From CAVTWH01 sp963794685 (GTDB lineage: Bacteria > Actinomycetota > Actinomycetes > Mycobacteriales > Micromonosporaceae), in contig CAWCFK010000010.1 in assembly GCA_963794685.1 (NCBI GenBank), positions 1 through 64,000 on the forward strand: DNA of 64,000 nucleotides, written 5' to 3'. Shown piece by piece: positions 26,768 to 34,787 of the stretch. The translations under genes were made by a program, and so were the position numbers. Position 1 is the first letter of the stretch. Every line of letters starts with the position of its first letter. A model generated the notes under the pieces. The model made no database searches. It was given only the letters and a program-made list of their open reading frames with translations, and was not told the origin of the DNA.

Positions 26768-27547
26768 CTACCCGCTGTGGTCCGCGCGACGCCACCACCC
26801 GGCAGTTGCGCCGACACCGGCGGCACCGACCACAACGACGCCCAGCACGCCCAGCAAGCCCGGCCGGGACTGGTCGGTTCCTGCGGTGCCGCTGTAGAGA
26901 GCCGGCACCGACCACGGGAAGTACTGGCCGTAGCCGAGCAGGGCGATGATCTGCGCGGTGAACACGGCGGCGAACATGACCCCGACCGCGGCCAGGTACC
27001 CACGTCCGACACTGGCGGCCAGCCCGAAAGGGGCAACCAGCAGCACGGTCATCGCCGCGGTGGCCAGCAGCACACCCAGTCCGTGCACAGCGGTGCCGGC
27101 CGACCAACCCGGCAGGCCCAGCACGGCGCCGATGCCCAGGCCCAGCAGGTAGGTGTAGCCGGCCAGCAGCAGGCACCACACTCCGGTCACCACGAACTTG
27201 GCGGCAACCACAGTGGTGCGCGCGGTCGGGAGCGCCAGCAGGTCTTTGACCGTATGGTCGCTGAACTCCCTGCCGAACACCCAGATCACAATCACACCGA
27301 AGATCAACGTGCCGCCGACGGCGACGGTCTGCGAGAGGAACCCGAGATAGGTGGGCCAGTCCGCGGTACCGCCGGCGAGTTGGGCCTTGGCGCCGAGCAG
27401 CCCCAACGCCCGGGCGCGCGCCGGGTCAGCCAGGATGAACATGAACAACCCGCCGACCCCGGCAGCGATCGTGAACGCCAGGACACTGAGCCAGGGCAGC
27501 CGGGACCTGCGCAGCTTGACCAGCTCGGCCCAGCACGCCTCACGCAT
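26768..27547 (-). CDS. ABC-2 type exporter permease
   Basis: ATG 27547 (MREACWAELVKLRRSRLPWL) lies in an 8-bp overlap with the ATPase stop. Six TM helices are visible, including LSVLAFTIAAGVGGLFMFIL, VAVGGTLIFGVIVIWVFGRE, VTGVWCLLLAGYTYLLGLGI, LGVLLATAAMTVLLVAPFGL and GVMFAAVFTAQIIALLGYGQ. The EFSDHTVKDLLALPTAR loop is typical of bacitracin/lantibiotic-type ABC-2 permeases. The reading frame is intact. It forms a coupled pair with the ATPase. Confidence 0.9.
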   Translation of the reverse strand: MREACWAELVKLRRSRLPWLSVLAFTIAAGVGGLFMFILADPARARALGLLGAKAQLAGGTADWPTYLGFLSQTVAVGGTLIFGVIVIWVFGREFSDHTVKDLLALPTARTTVVAAKFVVTGVWCLLLAGYTYLLGLGIGAVLGLPGWSAGTAVHGLGVLLATAAMTVLLVAPFGLAASVGRGYLAAVGVMFAAVFTAQIIALLGYGQYFPWSVPALYSGTAGTDQSRPGLLGVLGVVVVGAAGVGATAGWWRRADHSG

Positions 27548-28475
27548 CGCCCTCCCCCTCGGGGTACGACGCGGCACCGACCAGACGCAGGAAGTAGCTC
27601 TCCAGGTCCTCCCGTTGCACCACCAGCCTGGTCGGCGGACAACCCGCGCCGACCAGGATCGTTGCCACGTCGTCGGGTCGCTGGACCGCCCGCTCGTCAC
27701 GAACCACCAGGCTGCCCTGGCTGGTCGGTTCGGCCGGATATCCGGCAGCCTGAAGCGCAGCCCGTGCGGCGGCCGGGTCGCGCGCCGATACCGCCAGCTG
27801 GTGCGACATCAGGCGGGTCAGATCATCGGTGCCGATCTCCTGCAACAGCCGGCCCTCGTGGATGATGCCGATGCGGGTGGCCAGCCGGGCCACCTCAGCC
27901 AGGATGTGGCTGGACAGGAAGACCGTGGTTGCGCGGGTTTCGGCCAGCTCGCGCAGCAGCCGGCGGATCTCGACGACACCGGCCGGGTCGAGGCCGTTGG
28001 CCGGCTCGTCGAGGATCAGCAGCTCCGGACGGTGGATCAGGGCCTTGGCCAGGCCGAGGCGTTGAGCATTGCCCAGCGACAATGTGCGTACCCGCCGGTC
28101 GGCGTAGGGCGTCAGCCGCAACTGTTCCATCACCTCGTCGACCGCCCGCCAGTCGTCGATCTTGCGCAGCCGGCGTACCAGGTGCAAGTTCTCCCGCACG
28201 GTCAGCTCCGGGTAGGCCGCCGGCGTCTCCACCAGGTAGCCGACCCGCGACCACAGCGCCCCCTGCTCCGGGCGTACCGGCGTGTCCAGCAGCGCCACGG
28301 ACCCTCCGGTAGGGCGGATCATGCCGAGCAGCATCCGGATCGTGGTCGTCTTCCCCGCGCCGTTCAACCCGAGCAGGGCATAGATCTCACCCGCGCCGAC
28401 CCGCAGATCGACGCCGTCCACCGCAGTCACCGCGCCGTAGCGCTTGGACAGCCCGACCGCCGCAACCACTGCCAC
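27540..28475 (-). CDS. ABC exporter ATP-binding protein
   Basis: GTG 28475 (MAVVAAVGLSKRYGAVTAVD) is preceded by a GGGAGGG ribosome-binding site. Walker A GLNGAGKTTT, signature LSLGNAQRLGLAKAL, Walker B LLILDEPANGLDP and the switch FLSSHILAE are all intact. The C-terminal domain (QREDLESYFLRLVG) matches BcrA-like ATPases of peptide-antibiotic or lipid exporters. The neighbouring ion antiporters and stress regulators suggest a protective rather than biosynthetic role. Confidence 0.93.
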   Translation of the reverse strand: MAVVAAVGLSKRYGAVTAVDGVDLRVGAGEIYALLGLNGAGKTTTIRMLLGMIRPTGGSVALLDTPVRPEQGALWSRVGYLVETPAAYPELTVRENLHLVRRLRKIDDWRAVDEVMEQLRLTPYADRRVRTLSLGNAQRLGLAKALIHRPELLILDEPANGLDPAGVVEIRRLLRELAETRATTVFLSSHILAEVARLATRIGIIHEGRLLQEIGTDDLTRLMSHQLAVSARDPAAARAALQAAGYPAEPTSQGSLVVRDERAVQRPDDVATILVGAGCPPTRLVVQREDLESYFLRLVGAASYPEGEGDA

Positions 28476-28751
28476 CTGACAGCCCCCTCCCGCCGGCCCG
28501 GCGGGCTGACCCGGACGCCGACAGCGTCATCATCCCATCCACCTGGTTATATGCCGTCGGTCGGCGGCGGCGAACACCAGTCGCGATCCTGCGGCTCCGA
28601 CGCCAGGCAGCCGTCAACCTCGCCAGTGACAGACGGCCCCGCATCGGGATCGCGCCGGGGGCCGGAGTTTGCGTCAACGGATAGGGTGGACAGCGGTGTG
28701 CCGGGAAGACTGGTCGGCGATTCGTCGGCCCGTGCGATCCCGGAGGTCACC
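28476..28751. promoter_or_regulatory. Divergent promoter region
   Basis: The exporter ATPase (leftward) and the Na+/H+ antiporter (rightward) start on either side. TATATG near 28549 and TAGGGT near 28681 are possible -10 elements. No gene is seen. Confidence 0.35.
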
Positions 28752-28808
28752 ATGTCCCCATACCTTCCCGCTGCCCGCATCCCTGTCGCGGAGGCCGGCG
28801 GTGCATGA
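28752..28808 (+). CDS. Candidate 18-codon leader ORF upstream of the antiporter
   Basis: ATG 28752 has an ideal GGAGGTCACC ribosome-binding site and encodes MSPYLPAARIPVAEAGGA. Its TGA overlaps the antiporter start region by 8 bp. Translation of the small ORF would deliver ribosomes to the antiporter GTG, which has only a modest GGAG. The alternative is that an indel hides an N-terminal extension of the antiporter. No homology is known to me. Confidence 0.4.
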   Translation: MSPYLPAARIPVAEAGGA

Positions 28809-30345
28809 CGTCGCAGGCTTCGGCCTGGCCATCGCAGTCGTCGCCGGAGCCGGACTGTTGGCCGTGCTGTCCAATCGGCTCAGCCAGCGGCTGCGGATCC
28901 CGGCCCCGGCAATCTTCCTCCTCGCCGCCGCGATCGCGTCCGATCTCCTACCCTCCCTCGGCCACGTCCCCATCGTCACGGTCCAGCGGGTCGTCACCGT
29001 TGCCCTGATCATGCTGCTGTTCGACGGCGGCATGCACATCGGCTGGCACCGCTTCCGTACCGCCGCCGCACCGGTGGCCTGGATCGGAGTAGTGGGCACC
29101 TTCGCCACCACCGCCGGCATAGCGGTACTGGCCCACCTGCTGTTCGGCTTCGACTGGCTGCCCGCGCTGCTGCTCGGCGCGGCGCTGGCGCCCACCGACC
29201 CGGCCGTGGTGTTCTCGGTCCTCGGCCGCCGGGAAATCTCCGGACGCACCGGCACCATCCTGGAAGGCGAATCCGGCGCCAACGATCCGGTCGGCATCGC
29301 CGTGATGGCCAGCATCCTGACGATCGGCACCACCAGCGGCTGGCACGCCCTCGGCAACGGGTTCGCCGAATTCGGCCTCGAAATGGTCGTCGGCGCCGCG
29401 ATCGGCGTCCTGGGCGGATACGCCCTCGGCCAGTTCATGCGACGGGTCCCACTGCCCAGCGGAGCCCTCTACCCGCTGAGCACCCTCGCCGCGGCCGGCG
29501 TCATCTACGGAACGGCCACCCTCGCCCACGGCTCCGGCTTCCTGGCCGTATTCATCGCCGGCATCCTCGTCGGCGATCTACGCGCCCCCTACAAGGCCGA
29601 AATCGAACGGTTCCACTCCTCCCTGGCGAACCTGGCCGAGATCGTCGCCTTCACCATGCTCGGCCTCACCGTCTCCCTGCACCGGCTGGCCAGCAGCGAC
29701 GCCTGGCTCATCGGCCTCGGACTGGCCCTGCTGCTAACCCTGGCAATCCGACCCGCAGTGGTCGGGCTACTCCTGCTACCGGCCAAATTGCGCGTCGGCG
29801 AACGGCTGTTCGTCATGTGGTCCGGACTCAAAGGCGCCGTACCGATCCTGCTCGGCACCTACATCCTCACCGCCGACATCACCGGCACCACACGAATGTA
29901 CGACGTCATCGTCGTCGTGGTCGCGTTCTCCGTCGTCGCCCAGGGCAGCCTGGTGCCGTTCATCGCCCACCGCACCGGCGTCCCGATGCGTACCGTCGAA
30001 CCCGAACCATGGTCGCTGGGCGTACGGTTCCGCCAAGAACCCGCCGGCATGCACCGCTACCTCATCGCCGCCGCAACGCCGGCAGACGGCTGCACCCTGG
30101 CCGACCTCGCGCTCAGCGAGAACGCCTGGATCAGTTTCATCAGCCGCCACGGAGCACTCCTACCGATCCACCGCGACACCATCCTGCACGCCGGCGACGA
30201 GGTCGTCGTCCTGGCCGACCCCACCGTCCAACGCGACCTGGAACCGCTGTTCGCCGCCCCACCAGACCCAACCACTCCGCCCCCGCCAGCCACCGACACA
30301 GCGAATGACCGATCAAGCCTGAGCGCACCCAACACCGGCAAGTGA
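28801..30345 (+). CDS. Na+/H+ (or K+/H+) antiporter, CPA1 family, with C-terminal TrkA-C-like domain
   Basis: The intact 514-residue protein begins VHDVAGFGLAIAVVAGAGLL (GTG 28801). At least 11 TM segments are visible. The ion-binding motifs include ALAPTDPAVVFSVLGRREIS (with the TDP motif of cation/proton antiporters), LEGESGANDPVGIAVMASIL (the ND motif) and AGILVGDLRAPYKAEIERFH. Residues 410-480 (GCTLADLALSENAWISFISR, DTILHAGDEVVVLAD) form a TrkA-C/RCK_C ligand-sensing domain, common in NhaP2-type transporters. It exports monovalent cations for pH and salt homeostasis and fits the neighbouring stress cluster. Confidence 0.92.
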   Translation: MHDVAGFGLAIAVVAGAGLLAVLSNRLSQRLRIPAPAIFLLAAAIASDLLPSLGHVPIVTVQRVVTVALIMLLFDGGMHIGWHRFRTAAAPVAWIGVVGTFATTAGIAVLAHLLFGFDWLPALLLGAALAPTDPAVVFSVLGRREISGRTGTILEGESGANDPVGIAVMASILTIGTTSGWHALGNGFAEFGLEMVVGAAIGVLGGYALGQFMRRVPLPSGALYPLSTLAAAGVIYGTATLAHGSGFLAVFIAGILVGDLRAPYKAEIERFHSSLANLAEIVAFTMLGLTVSLHRLASSDAWLIGLGLALLLTLAIRPAVVGLLLLPAKLRVGERLFVMWSGLKGAVPILLGTYILTADITGTTRMYDVIVVVVAFSVVAQGSLVPFIAHRTGVPMRTVEPEPWSLGVRFRQEPAGMHRYLIAAATPADGCTLADLALSENAWISFISRHGALLPIHRDTILHAGDEVVVLADPTVQRDLEPLFAAPPDPTTPPPPATDTANDRSSLSAPNTGK

Positions 30346-30349
30346 ACGA

Positions 30350-30851
30350 GTGCGTGGACCACCCTGGAACGAACCACCCCAACGCGCCGAAGCGTTCCGC
30401 CGGCGACGGTTACCCGCAGACAGCGTCCACGCCGGATTCCGGGCCATCTTCGTCGGCACCCCGCCGGGACAGATCAACGGCTTCGGCTACGGATTCACCA
30501 CCACCGACCCGTTCCCCGACCACGGCCTCTACCACACCGTCCGGCACATCCTCCCCGACGCCCCAACCCGACTACCCGGCCGGTTTCGAGATCGTCGAAC
30601 TGGCGCTGGCACCAAGCATCCAACGCGCAGGCATCGGGCGGACCCTGCTGACCCAACTCGTCAACCACCACCCCGCATGGCTCCTCACCGACCCAGCCAT
30701 CACCCAAGCGGCCAGCTTCTACGACCGACTCGGCTGGGCCCGCCACCGCTCTCACGACAGCCTGCTGCTCTACACCAGCCCCGAAACTCCCCACAGGTCG
30801 CCGGAGCATTCCCCAGGGATGTCGCCATCAACCCACCCCTGGCCCACCTGA
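30350..30851 (+). CDS. GNAT-like acetyltransferase, frameshifted
   Basis: GTG 30350 lies 4 bp after the antiporter stop. The N-terminal frame contains VHAGFRAIFVGTPPGQINGF, and after breaks near 30400 and 30565 the frame continues YPAGFEIVELALAPSIQRAG, then IGRTLLTQLVNHHPAWLLTD. The Q-R-A-G-I-G motif is the acetyl-CoA-binding loop, and ASFYDRLGWARH is the usual GNAT end motif. The span is 3n+1. It was probably cotranscribed with the antiporter. Substrate unknown. Confidence 0.65.
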
Positions 30852-30978
30852 CGGCAGTGAGCCACTACCGCGGCACGACGCCCACACGGTCCGATCGGAT
30901 CGAGCTCGGGAACGTGTCGCCCGTGGTCACCGAACCGCTTCGTTGAACGGCATTCGATCTTCGGTGCCTCCAGCCCGG

Positions 30979-31190
30979 TCATGCGTGGTACCGCTGGTGC
31001 AGGCGGTCGAAGAACGCGCTGAGCAAGTGCTGTGCGGCATCGTCGTCGACGAGTTCGGCGCCGCCGAAGCGGTATACCTCGTACCCCTTGAGGCGAAGGT
31101 CGCGATCTGCGCGCATCATGTCGGCGTACTGGCGGGGTTGGCGCGGCCGTCGTCGTCGGCGTAGGGCTGCTTGCCGACGCCCGATCCCAC
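30979..31190 (-). pseudogene. C-terminal fragment of a restriction-endonuclease-like protein
   Basis: On the minus strand the frames read KQPYADDDGRANP and, after a break, QYADMMRADRDLRLKGYEVY followed by RFGGAELVDDDAAQHLLSAF and FDRLHQRYHA. The pattern R-x-D-R-x-L-R-x-x-G-Y-E-V-Y-R-F-G is typical of the C-terminus of DUF559-like or Vsr-like endonuclease-fold proteins common in mobile actinobacterial DNA. No start or N-terminal catalytic half remains. Confidence 0.5.
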
Positions 31191-31253
31191 TGCCGGCGTC
31201 GATCTATGGTGGTCCGGCAAGCACGCCCACCACGGCGGGTTTTCGAAATGATA

Positions 31254-31289
31254 GGCGTACACCTGCCTCGCGGAAGACAGGTGTACGCC
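31254..31289 (-). terminator. Perfect 12-bp hairpin
   Basis: GGCGTACACCTG (31254-31265) and CAGGTGTACGCC (31278-31289) are perfect complements separated by 12 bases. It lies downstream of the small leftward membrane gene and would serve as its terminator, though no long U-tract follows on the minus strand. A dyad binding site is the alternative. Confidence 0.5.
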
Positions 31290-31370
31290 CTAAGCCCTGT
31301 ACGGCCGGAAACGTGGCCGGAATGCAGAGGAAATCTGCCGTGCTGAACCAGTCTAGTTTCCCACTGGGTT

Positions 31371-31541
31371 CTATTTCCGTTTTCTTCGAATTTCGCTGAA
31401 GAAGATGGCAGAAGCGCAGACGGAGAAAGCTAGGGACGAGATTGCCCACCAATGCCGATCGATTGCGAAGTTCAGTCCAGCGGTGACTAGTCCGATCACT
31501 GTTGCCAATGCGGCTAGAACCAGCGTGAGCCGCCTATCCAC
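31371..31541 (-). CDS. Small two-helix membrane protein (56 aa)
   Basis: GTG 31541 starts VDRRLTLVLAALATVIGLVT, followed by AGLNFAIDRHWWAISSLAFS and VCASAIFFSEIRRKRK. Two TM helices are joined by a short loop with DRHWW, and the C-terminus is strongly basic (positive inside). The local DNA is less GC-rich than the surroundings. A hairpin follows the stop. No family is recognised, but the composition is clearly that of a real membrane protein. Confidence 0.55.
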   Translation of the reverse strand: MDRRLTLVLAALATVIGLVTAGLNFAIDRHWWAISSLAFSVCASAIFFSEIRRKRK

Positions 31542-31654
31542 AGTCTACGGCCGTTGCTCCCGCGCTAGCCGCCAAAAATGGCGCGGTCGTAGCAAATCCG
31601 AGTACTCCCTCCACGAAGCCAACTCCTGTCGGGGCGGTTGTAACGGCTACGCCT

Positions 31655-31920
31655 ATGGACGTCGCAACGCCGACGATACCGCCGATGTCGCCGACGATGT
31701 CGTTTGCACATGCGGAGCGCCTGGCGGCCATCGGCGTCACGTCCGACCTGTTCCCTGTCGCTACCGCCCGCTTTACCGCAGCCCTGCCTTCGCCCAGTTC
31801 ACTCCTGCGGTGCCGTGCCGGCACGCCGAACAACTCTGCGAGGCCCTCGTCAGCATCCCCAGCCACGAGGGTGTCGGTCCCCGCGATCTCGACCGCATCC
31901 AGGCAGCATTGCGAGGATGA
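31655..31920 (+). pseudogene. C-terminal remnant of a DegT/DnrJ-type aminotransferase
   Basis: The frames AHAERLAAIGVTSDLFPVA and, after a break near 31765, YRSPAFAQFTPAVPCRHAEQ followed by LCEALVSIPSHEGVGPRDLD match the C-terminal domain of DegT/DnrJ/EryC1/StrS aminotransferases (R-x-P-A-F/Y, then A-E-x-L...L-S-I/L-P-x-H). The catalytic PLP-binding part is missing. The stop overlaps the Nudix start (ATGA), so it was the first gene of the cassette and was later truncated from the left. Confidence 0.6.
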
Positions 31921-32438
31921 CCGCGGCGCTCAAGCACGCCACCTCCAGCGTCTTCCTGTTCACCCAGGTCGAGACCCGACGCTGGCGACTGGGCCTCATC
32001 CACCACCCCAGACTGCGGCGCTGGATGCTGCCCGGCGGCCACGTCGAAGACCACGAAAACCCCGCCGAGGCCGCACTCCGCGAAGTCGATGAGGAAACCG
32101 GACACCATGCCCGCCTGATCAGCCCACCCGGTATCGGGCTGCCACACGCCGGCACCGGCGTGCCCGTCGCCGTCCCGCTGTGGATCGTCGAACAGCAGGT
32201 ACCGACCGAGACCCGACACCCCCACCCACACATCCACGTCGACCACCTCTACCTCGCCATCACCGCGCAACCGCAACCCGAACGCGCAGCCGAACTGCCC
32301 TTCACCTGGTACACCCAGGACACCCTCGACGAGTTGGACATGTTCCCCGACAGCCGCACCAGCGCCCACTTGCTGTTCGCCCACATTGCCGGCTACGCCC
32401 AGCACGTCCTCGACCCGCCGCACATTAACCATCACTGA
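31917..32438 (+). CDS. Nudix hydrolase
   Basis: The intact 173-residue protein carries the Nudix box GGHVEDHENPAEAALREVDE followed by ETGHHARL, which satisfies GX5EX7REUXEEXGU. Strands before it (SSVFLFTQVETRRWRLGLIH, RLRRWMLPG) and the later HIHVDHLYLAITAQPQPERA are typical of the fold. It would hydrolyse a nucleoside diphosphate linked to another moiety in the presence of a divalent metal. Its ATG overlaps the DegT remnant stop, and its stop overlaps the phosphotransferase start, so the three genes form one coupled unit. Confidence 0.9.
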   Translation: MTAALKHATSSVFLFTQVETRRWRLGLIHHPRLRRWMLPGGHVEDHENPAEAALREVDEETGHHARLISPPGIGLPHAGTGVPVAVPLWIVEQQVPTETRHPHPHIHVDHLYLAITAQPQPERAAELPFTWYTQDTLDELDMFPDSRTSAHLLFAHIAGYAQHVLDPPHINHH

Positions 32439-33327
32439 TGGCTGGAGCCACCATGCATGACTTGAACGAGCCGTCCGTGCCAGCCGACGACCTGCACGCG
32501 ATCGCAGCGGCGTTCCTGCTCGGCACCATCGATGAGGTCGCCTACCTGCCGACCGGACTGATGAACCGCAACTGGCGCCTCGGCACCGACCGAGGCGTCT
32601 GGGCCCTGAAACAGATCACCGACGTACCCCTGGACACCGCCCGACGCAACCTGCGCACCGTCATCGCGTTGCACGCCAACGGTGTACCCGCCTGCCCGCC
32701 CCGGCTCACCCCAGACAACGATCCGGTCCTGCAGATCGACGAGCGCGGCTACTGCCTGCTGCCCTGGATCAACGGCACCCGTACCACCGGACCCGAACTG
32801 TCACTGGACCAGGCTCGCGAACTCGGCGCCGCGCTCGGCCGCATCCGTGACGCCCTGCAGCGGTGCGCCCCAACAACCGGCCTACCGACCACCATGAGCC
32901 GACCGACCGCTCGCACCGTCCATCCCGACACCGCCCTTGCCGAAGCCAACCGATACCAAGCCGCCGCCCGCGCCGCCAACCGCGGACCCTTCGACGAACA
33001 GGTCGTCCAACTCATCGACCACCGCAAGCTCCTCATCGACAAGCACAGCCCCGAACGACCCACCGACGAAGACCCGCACGGCCCTTCGGATGGACCCACG
33101 GCGACCTGCAACACCGCAACGTCATCTGGCAGGACGGACACATCGCCGCCGTCATCGACTGGGACCGCATCCGGGTACGCCCCTACGCCGAAGAAGTCGC
33201 CCGCACCGCCACCATCCAATTCAGCCACGCCGAGGGCCTCGACCTCGGCCGGGTGGCAGCGTTCGTCACTGGCTACCGCACCATCGTTCCACTCCCCCGC
33301 GACGACCTCGCCGATGGCGTTCACCGC
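32438..33327 (+). pseudogene. APH-type phosphotransferase, frameshifted and cut at the 3' end
   Basis: The start is ATG 32438 or 32453 (MHDLNEPSVPADDLHAIAAA). The N-lobe has GLMNRNWRLGTDRGVWALKQ with the ATP-binding lysine, and YCLLPWINGTR. After a break near 33080 come the catalytic and metal motifs GWTHGDLQHRNVIW and AAVIDWDRIRVRPYAEEVAR. The gene then loses its C-terminus at about 33320, where a leftward ORF begins to overlap. Kinases of this fold phosphorylate hydroxyls on aminoglycosides, sugars or metabolites; with the DegT and Nudix genes the cassette suggests amino-sugar metabolism. Confidence 0.7.
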
Positions 33328-33775
33328 CGGGTGACGGTCCGGGATGGCAGCCGACTGCTCCGCGTTTGGTACCTGGTCGCCCGTGTAGTCGAGGTATCGG
33401 ATGAGCGGTGCGAGGTAGTAGTCCGTATCGATCATGGTGACGACGCGCATCAGGAACAGCCGATCGCTGCGCGTCCGGTAGCCCAGTACCTGACCTGCCG
33501 GGAGCCTGGAGACCGCTCGTGCTGGGCGACGCACCTTCTTGCGGGCAGGTTGCGGACCCTCAATTTGTAGCCGTACTCGTTCAAGAGCGGCCGCACGCTG
33601 CCGTACAGCCCGGGTACCCAGTTGCGCCCAGTGGGCAAGGTCTTCGACCGCGTCAGGATCGCGAGTGCTCGGTGCGCGGGTGTCGGCATCGAGGCGGCCC
33701 AGCTTCGATTGAGTGTGCGCGAGGGCCAGCCACACGATCGGGGCGTTGTCGACGTCATCGAGCGCGCCGGCAGAC
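33320..33775 (-). pseudogene. Hypothetical protein, truncated at its 3' end
   Basis: The minus-strand frame reads LDDVDNAPIVWLALAHTQSK, then LGRLDADTRA, DLAHWAQLGTRAVRQRAAAL, LGYRTRSDRLFLMRVVTMID and TDYYLAPLIRYLDYTGDQVP. The composition is that of a genuine soluble protein. It has no stop of its own at the expected end and runs into the antisense of the phosphotransferase at about 33320, so the junction has removed both C-termini. An in-frame stop at about 33778 leaves GTG 33735 as the best start. Family unknown. Confidence 0.5.
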
Positions 33776-33815
33776 TATGAGGCCGCCGCACGACTCGAAC
33801 ATATGTTCCACAGGT

Positions 33816-33835
33816 TTGTCCACAGCCTGTGGATA
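33816..33835. promoter_or_regulatory. Inverted pair of DnaA-box-like sequences
   Basis: TTGTCCACA (33816-33824) matches the actinobacterial DnaA box exactly. TGTGGATA (33828-33835) is an inverted near-match (TATCCACA). They face each other in a non-coding stretch between two leftward ORFs. This might be a fragment of a plasmid or element replication origin, or chance. Confidence 0.3.
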
Positions 33836-33913
33836 GTCATGCCCGAGGCACCTGCCGACGCAGCGCGCAGCCGGTTCCGCAGGCCTGGCTGGCCCGGAAA
33901 CACATCCCGAAGT

Positions 33914-34120
33914 TCACAGTCCGTAGTCGCTGATCATTCGCGCCATTCGATCATCTTCGTCGACTCGAGTCACTGACCGTCCGGACGCAAACCACGTGCG
34001 GCCGCAGTTCCGGCACAGGGCGGCACGCACCGTCGCAAAACAGCCGAGCATCCACGGAGCACCGCCGTCCCGAAATTCGGGATAACGCGAGCACGGCTCA
34101 CATAAAATCAAGGCCGTCAC
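33914..34120 (-). CDS. Small zinc-ribbon-like hypothetical protein (68 aa)
   Basis: The frame MTALILCEPCSRYPEFRDGG, then APWMLGCFATVRAALCRNCG, has paired cysteines (CEPC and CRNC) as in a zinc ribbon. It ends DEDDRMARMISDYGL. Its start region overlaps the tRNA-Arg terminator stem, which weakens the case. Function unknown. Confidence 0.4.
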   Translation of the reverse strand: MTALILCEPCSRYPEFRDGGAPWMLGCFATVRAALCRNCGRTWFASGRSVTRVDEDDRMARMISDYGL

Positions 34121-34148
34121 CGGCGTTTCCGCTGGTGACGGCCTTGAT
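34107..34148 (-). terminator. Rho-independent terminator of the tRNA-Arg locus
   Basis: Fifteen base pairs (ATCAAGGCCGTCACC paired with GGTGACGGCCTTGAT) enclose a 12-base loop. On the minus strand the stem is followed by TTTTATG, a U-tract. It sits 3 bp downstream of the tRNA-Arg 3' end and is therefore its natural terminator. Confidence 0.85.
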
Positions 34149-34151
34149 GGC

Positions 34152-34193
34152 TGGTGCGCCCGAAGGGATTCGAACCCCTAACCTTCTGATCCG
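34152..34193 (-). tRNA. 3' half of tRNA-Arg (ACG), broken in the anticodon loop
   Basis: On the minus strand the sequence reads CGGATCAGAAGGTTAGGGGT then TCGAATCCCTTCGGGCGCAC plus CA. This contains the 3' anticodon-stem strand (TCAG), the variable loop, the T arm with GGTTCGAATCC, the 3' acceptor strand and an encoded CCA. It matches the 3' half of a typical tRNA-Arg(ACG) starting inside the anticodon. The 5' half is missing: the group II intron (opposite strand) begins at the next base. It is either a tRNA gene split by the intron or the residue of an attachment site. Confidence 0.75.
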
Positions 34194-34787
34194 GTGCGCC
34201 GTGAGGCGCTGTTGTTCGAGTGGAGGTGAAAGACCGCCACCGCCCGGTCTGTCGCAGCAGGTCGACGTAGCTGAGGGCAGCCTGCTCCTGGGTGGTGCCG
34301 GGGGTGGGTGGGAGCAGCCCTGACGAAGCCGGGACGTACCAGCACTGCCAGATGGTGCGGGTTCGGCGAGCGAGACGAAGAGGAGTACGCGAGGAACCGG
34401 CGTCATAACGTCCCTCAATAGGTTGCCGGCTCGAACCTGGTGGATAGGGGCCGGGGGCGGTGCTTTCCCGCCGTCGTGCGTGTCGGCGGGAAGCTTCCGG
34501 GTTGACAGGATCGCCGGCCCGGGAGGCCATGGGGAAGGTCTGCGGCGTACCCATGGCGATGCCGCAGGGGCAAAGTCGGGCTCCTCCTTCGACAAACGAG
34601 CAGCAGTGAACACGGGAACCACCTGGTCGCGGCTCCCGGCGCGGTAGGCAGCCAGCCCACTGGCCGGGATAGGTGCATCGACCGCCGAACGGGCCGGTGG
34701 GGCGGAGCCGCCGTAGTACTCCGAGCCGGGGAAAGCCCGGCACATGGGGAAGGGCGGCAGCGGTTTCGCGAAGAGATGGAGACTGTA

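Noticed and set aside
34135..34323. Rightward ORF containing GAPEGIRTPNLL
   Set aside because: This is the reverse complement of the tRNA-Arg 3' half read as protein, a common misannotation next to tRNA genes.
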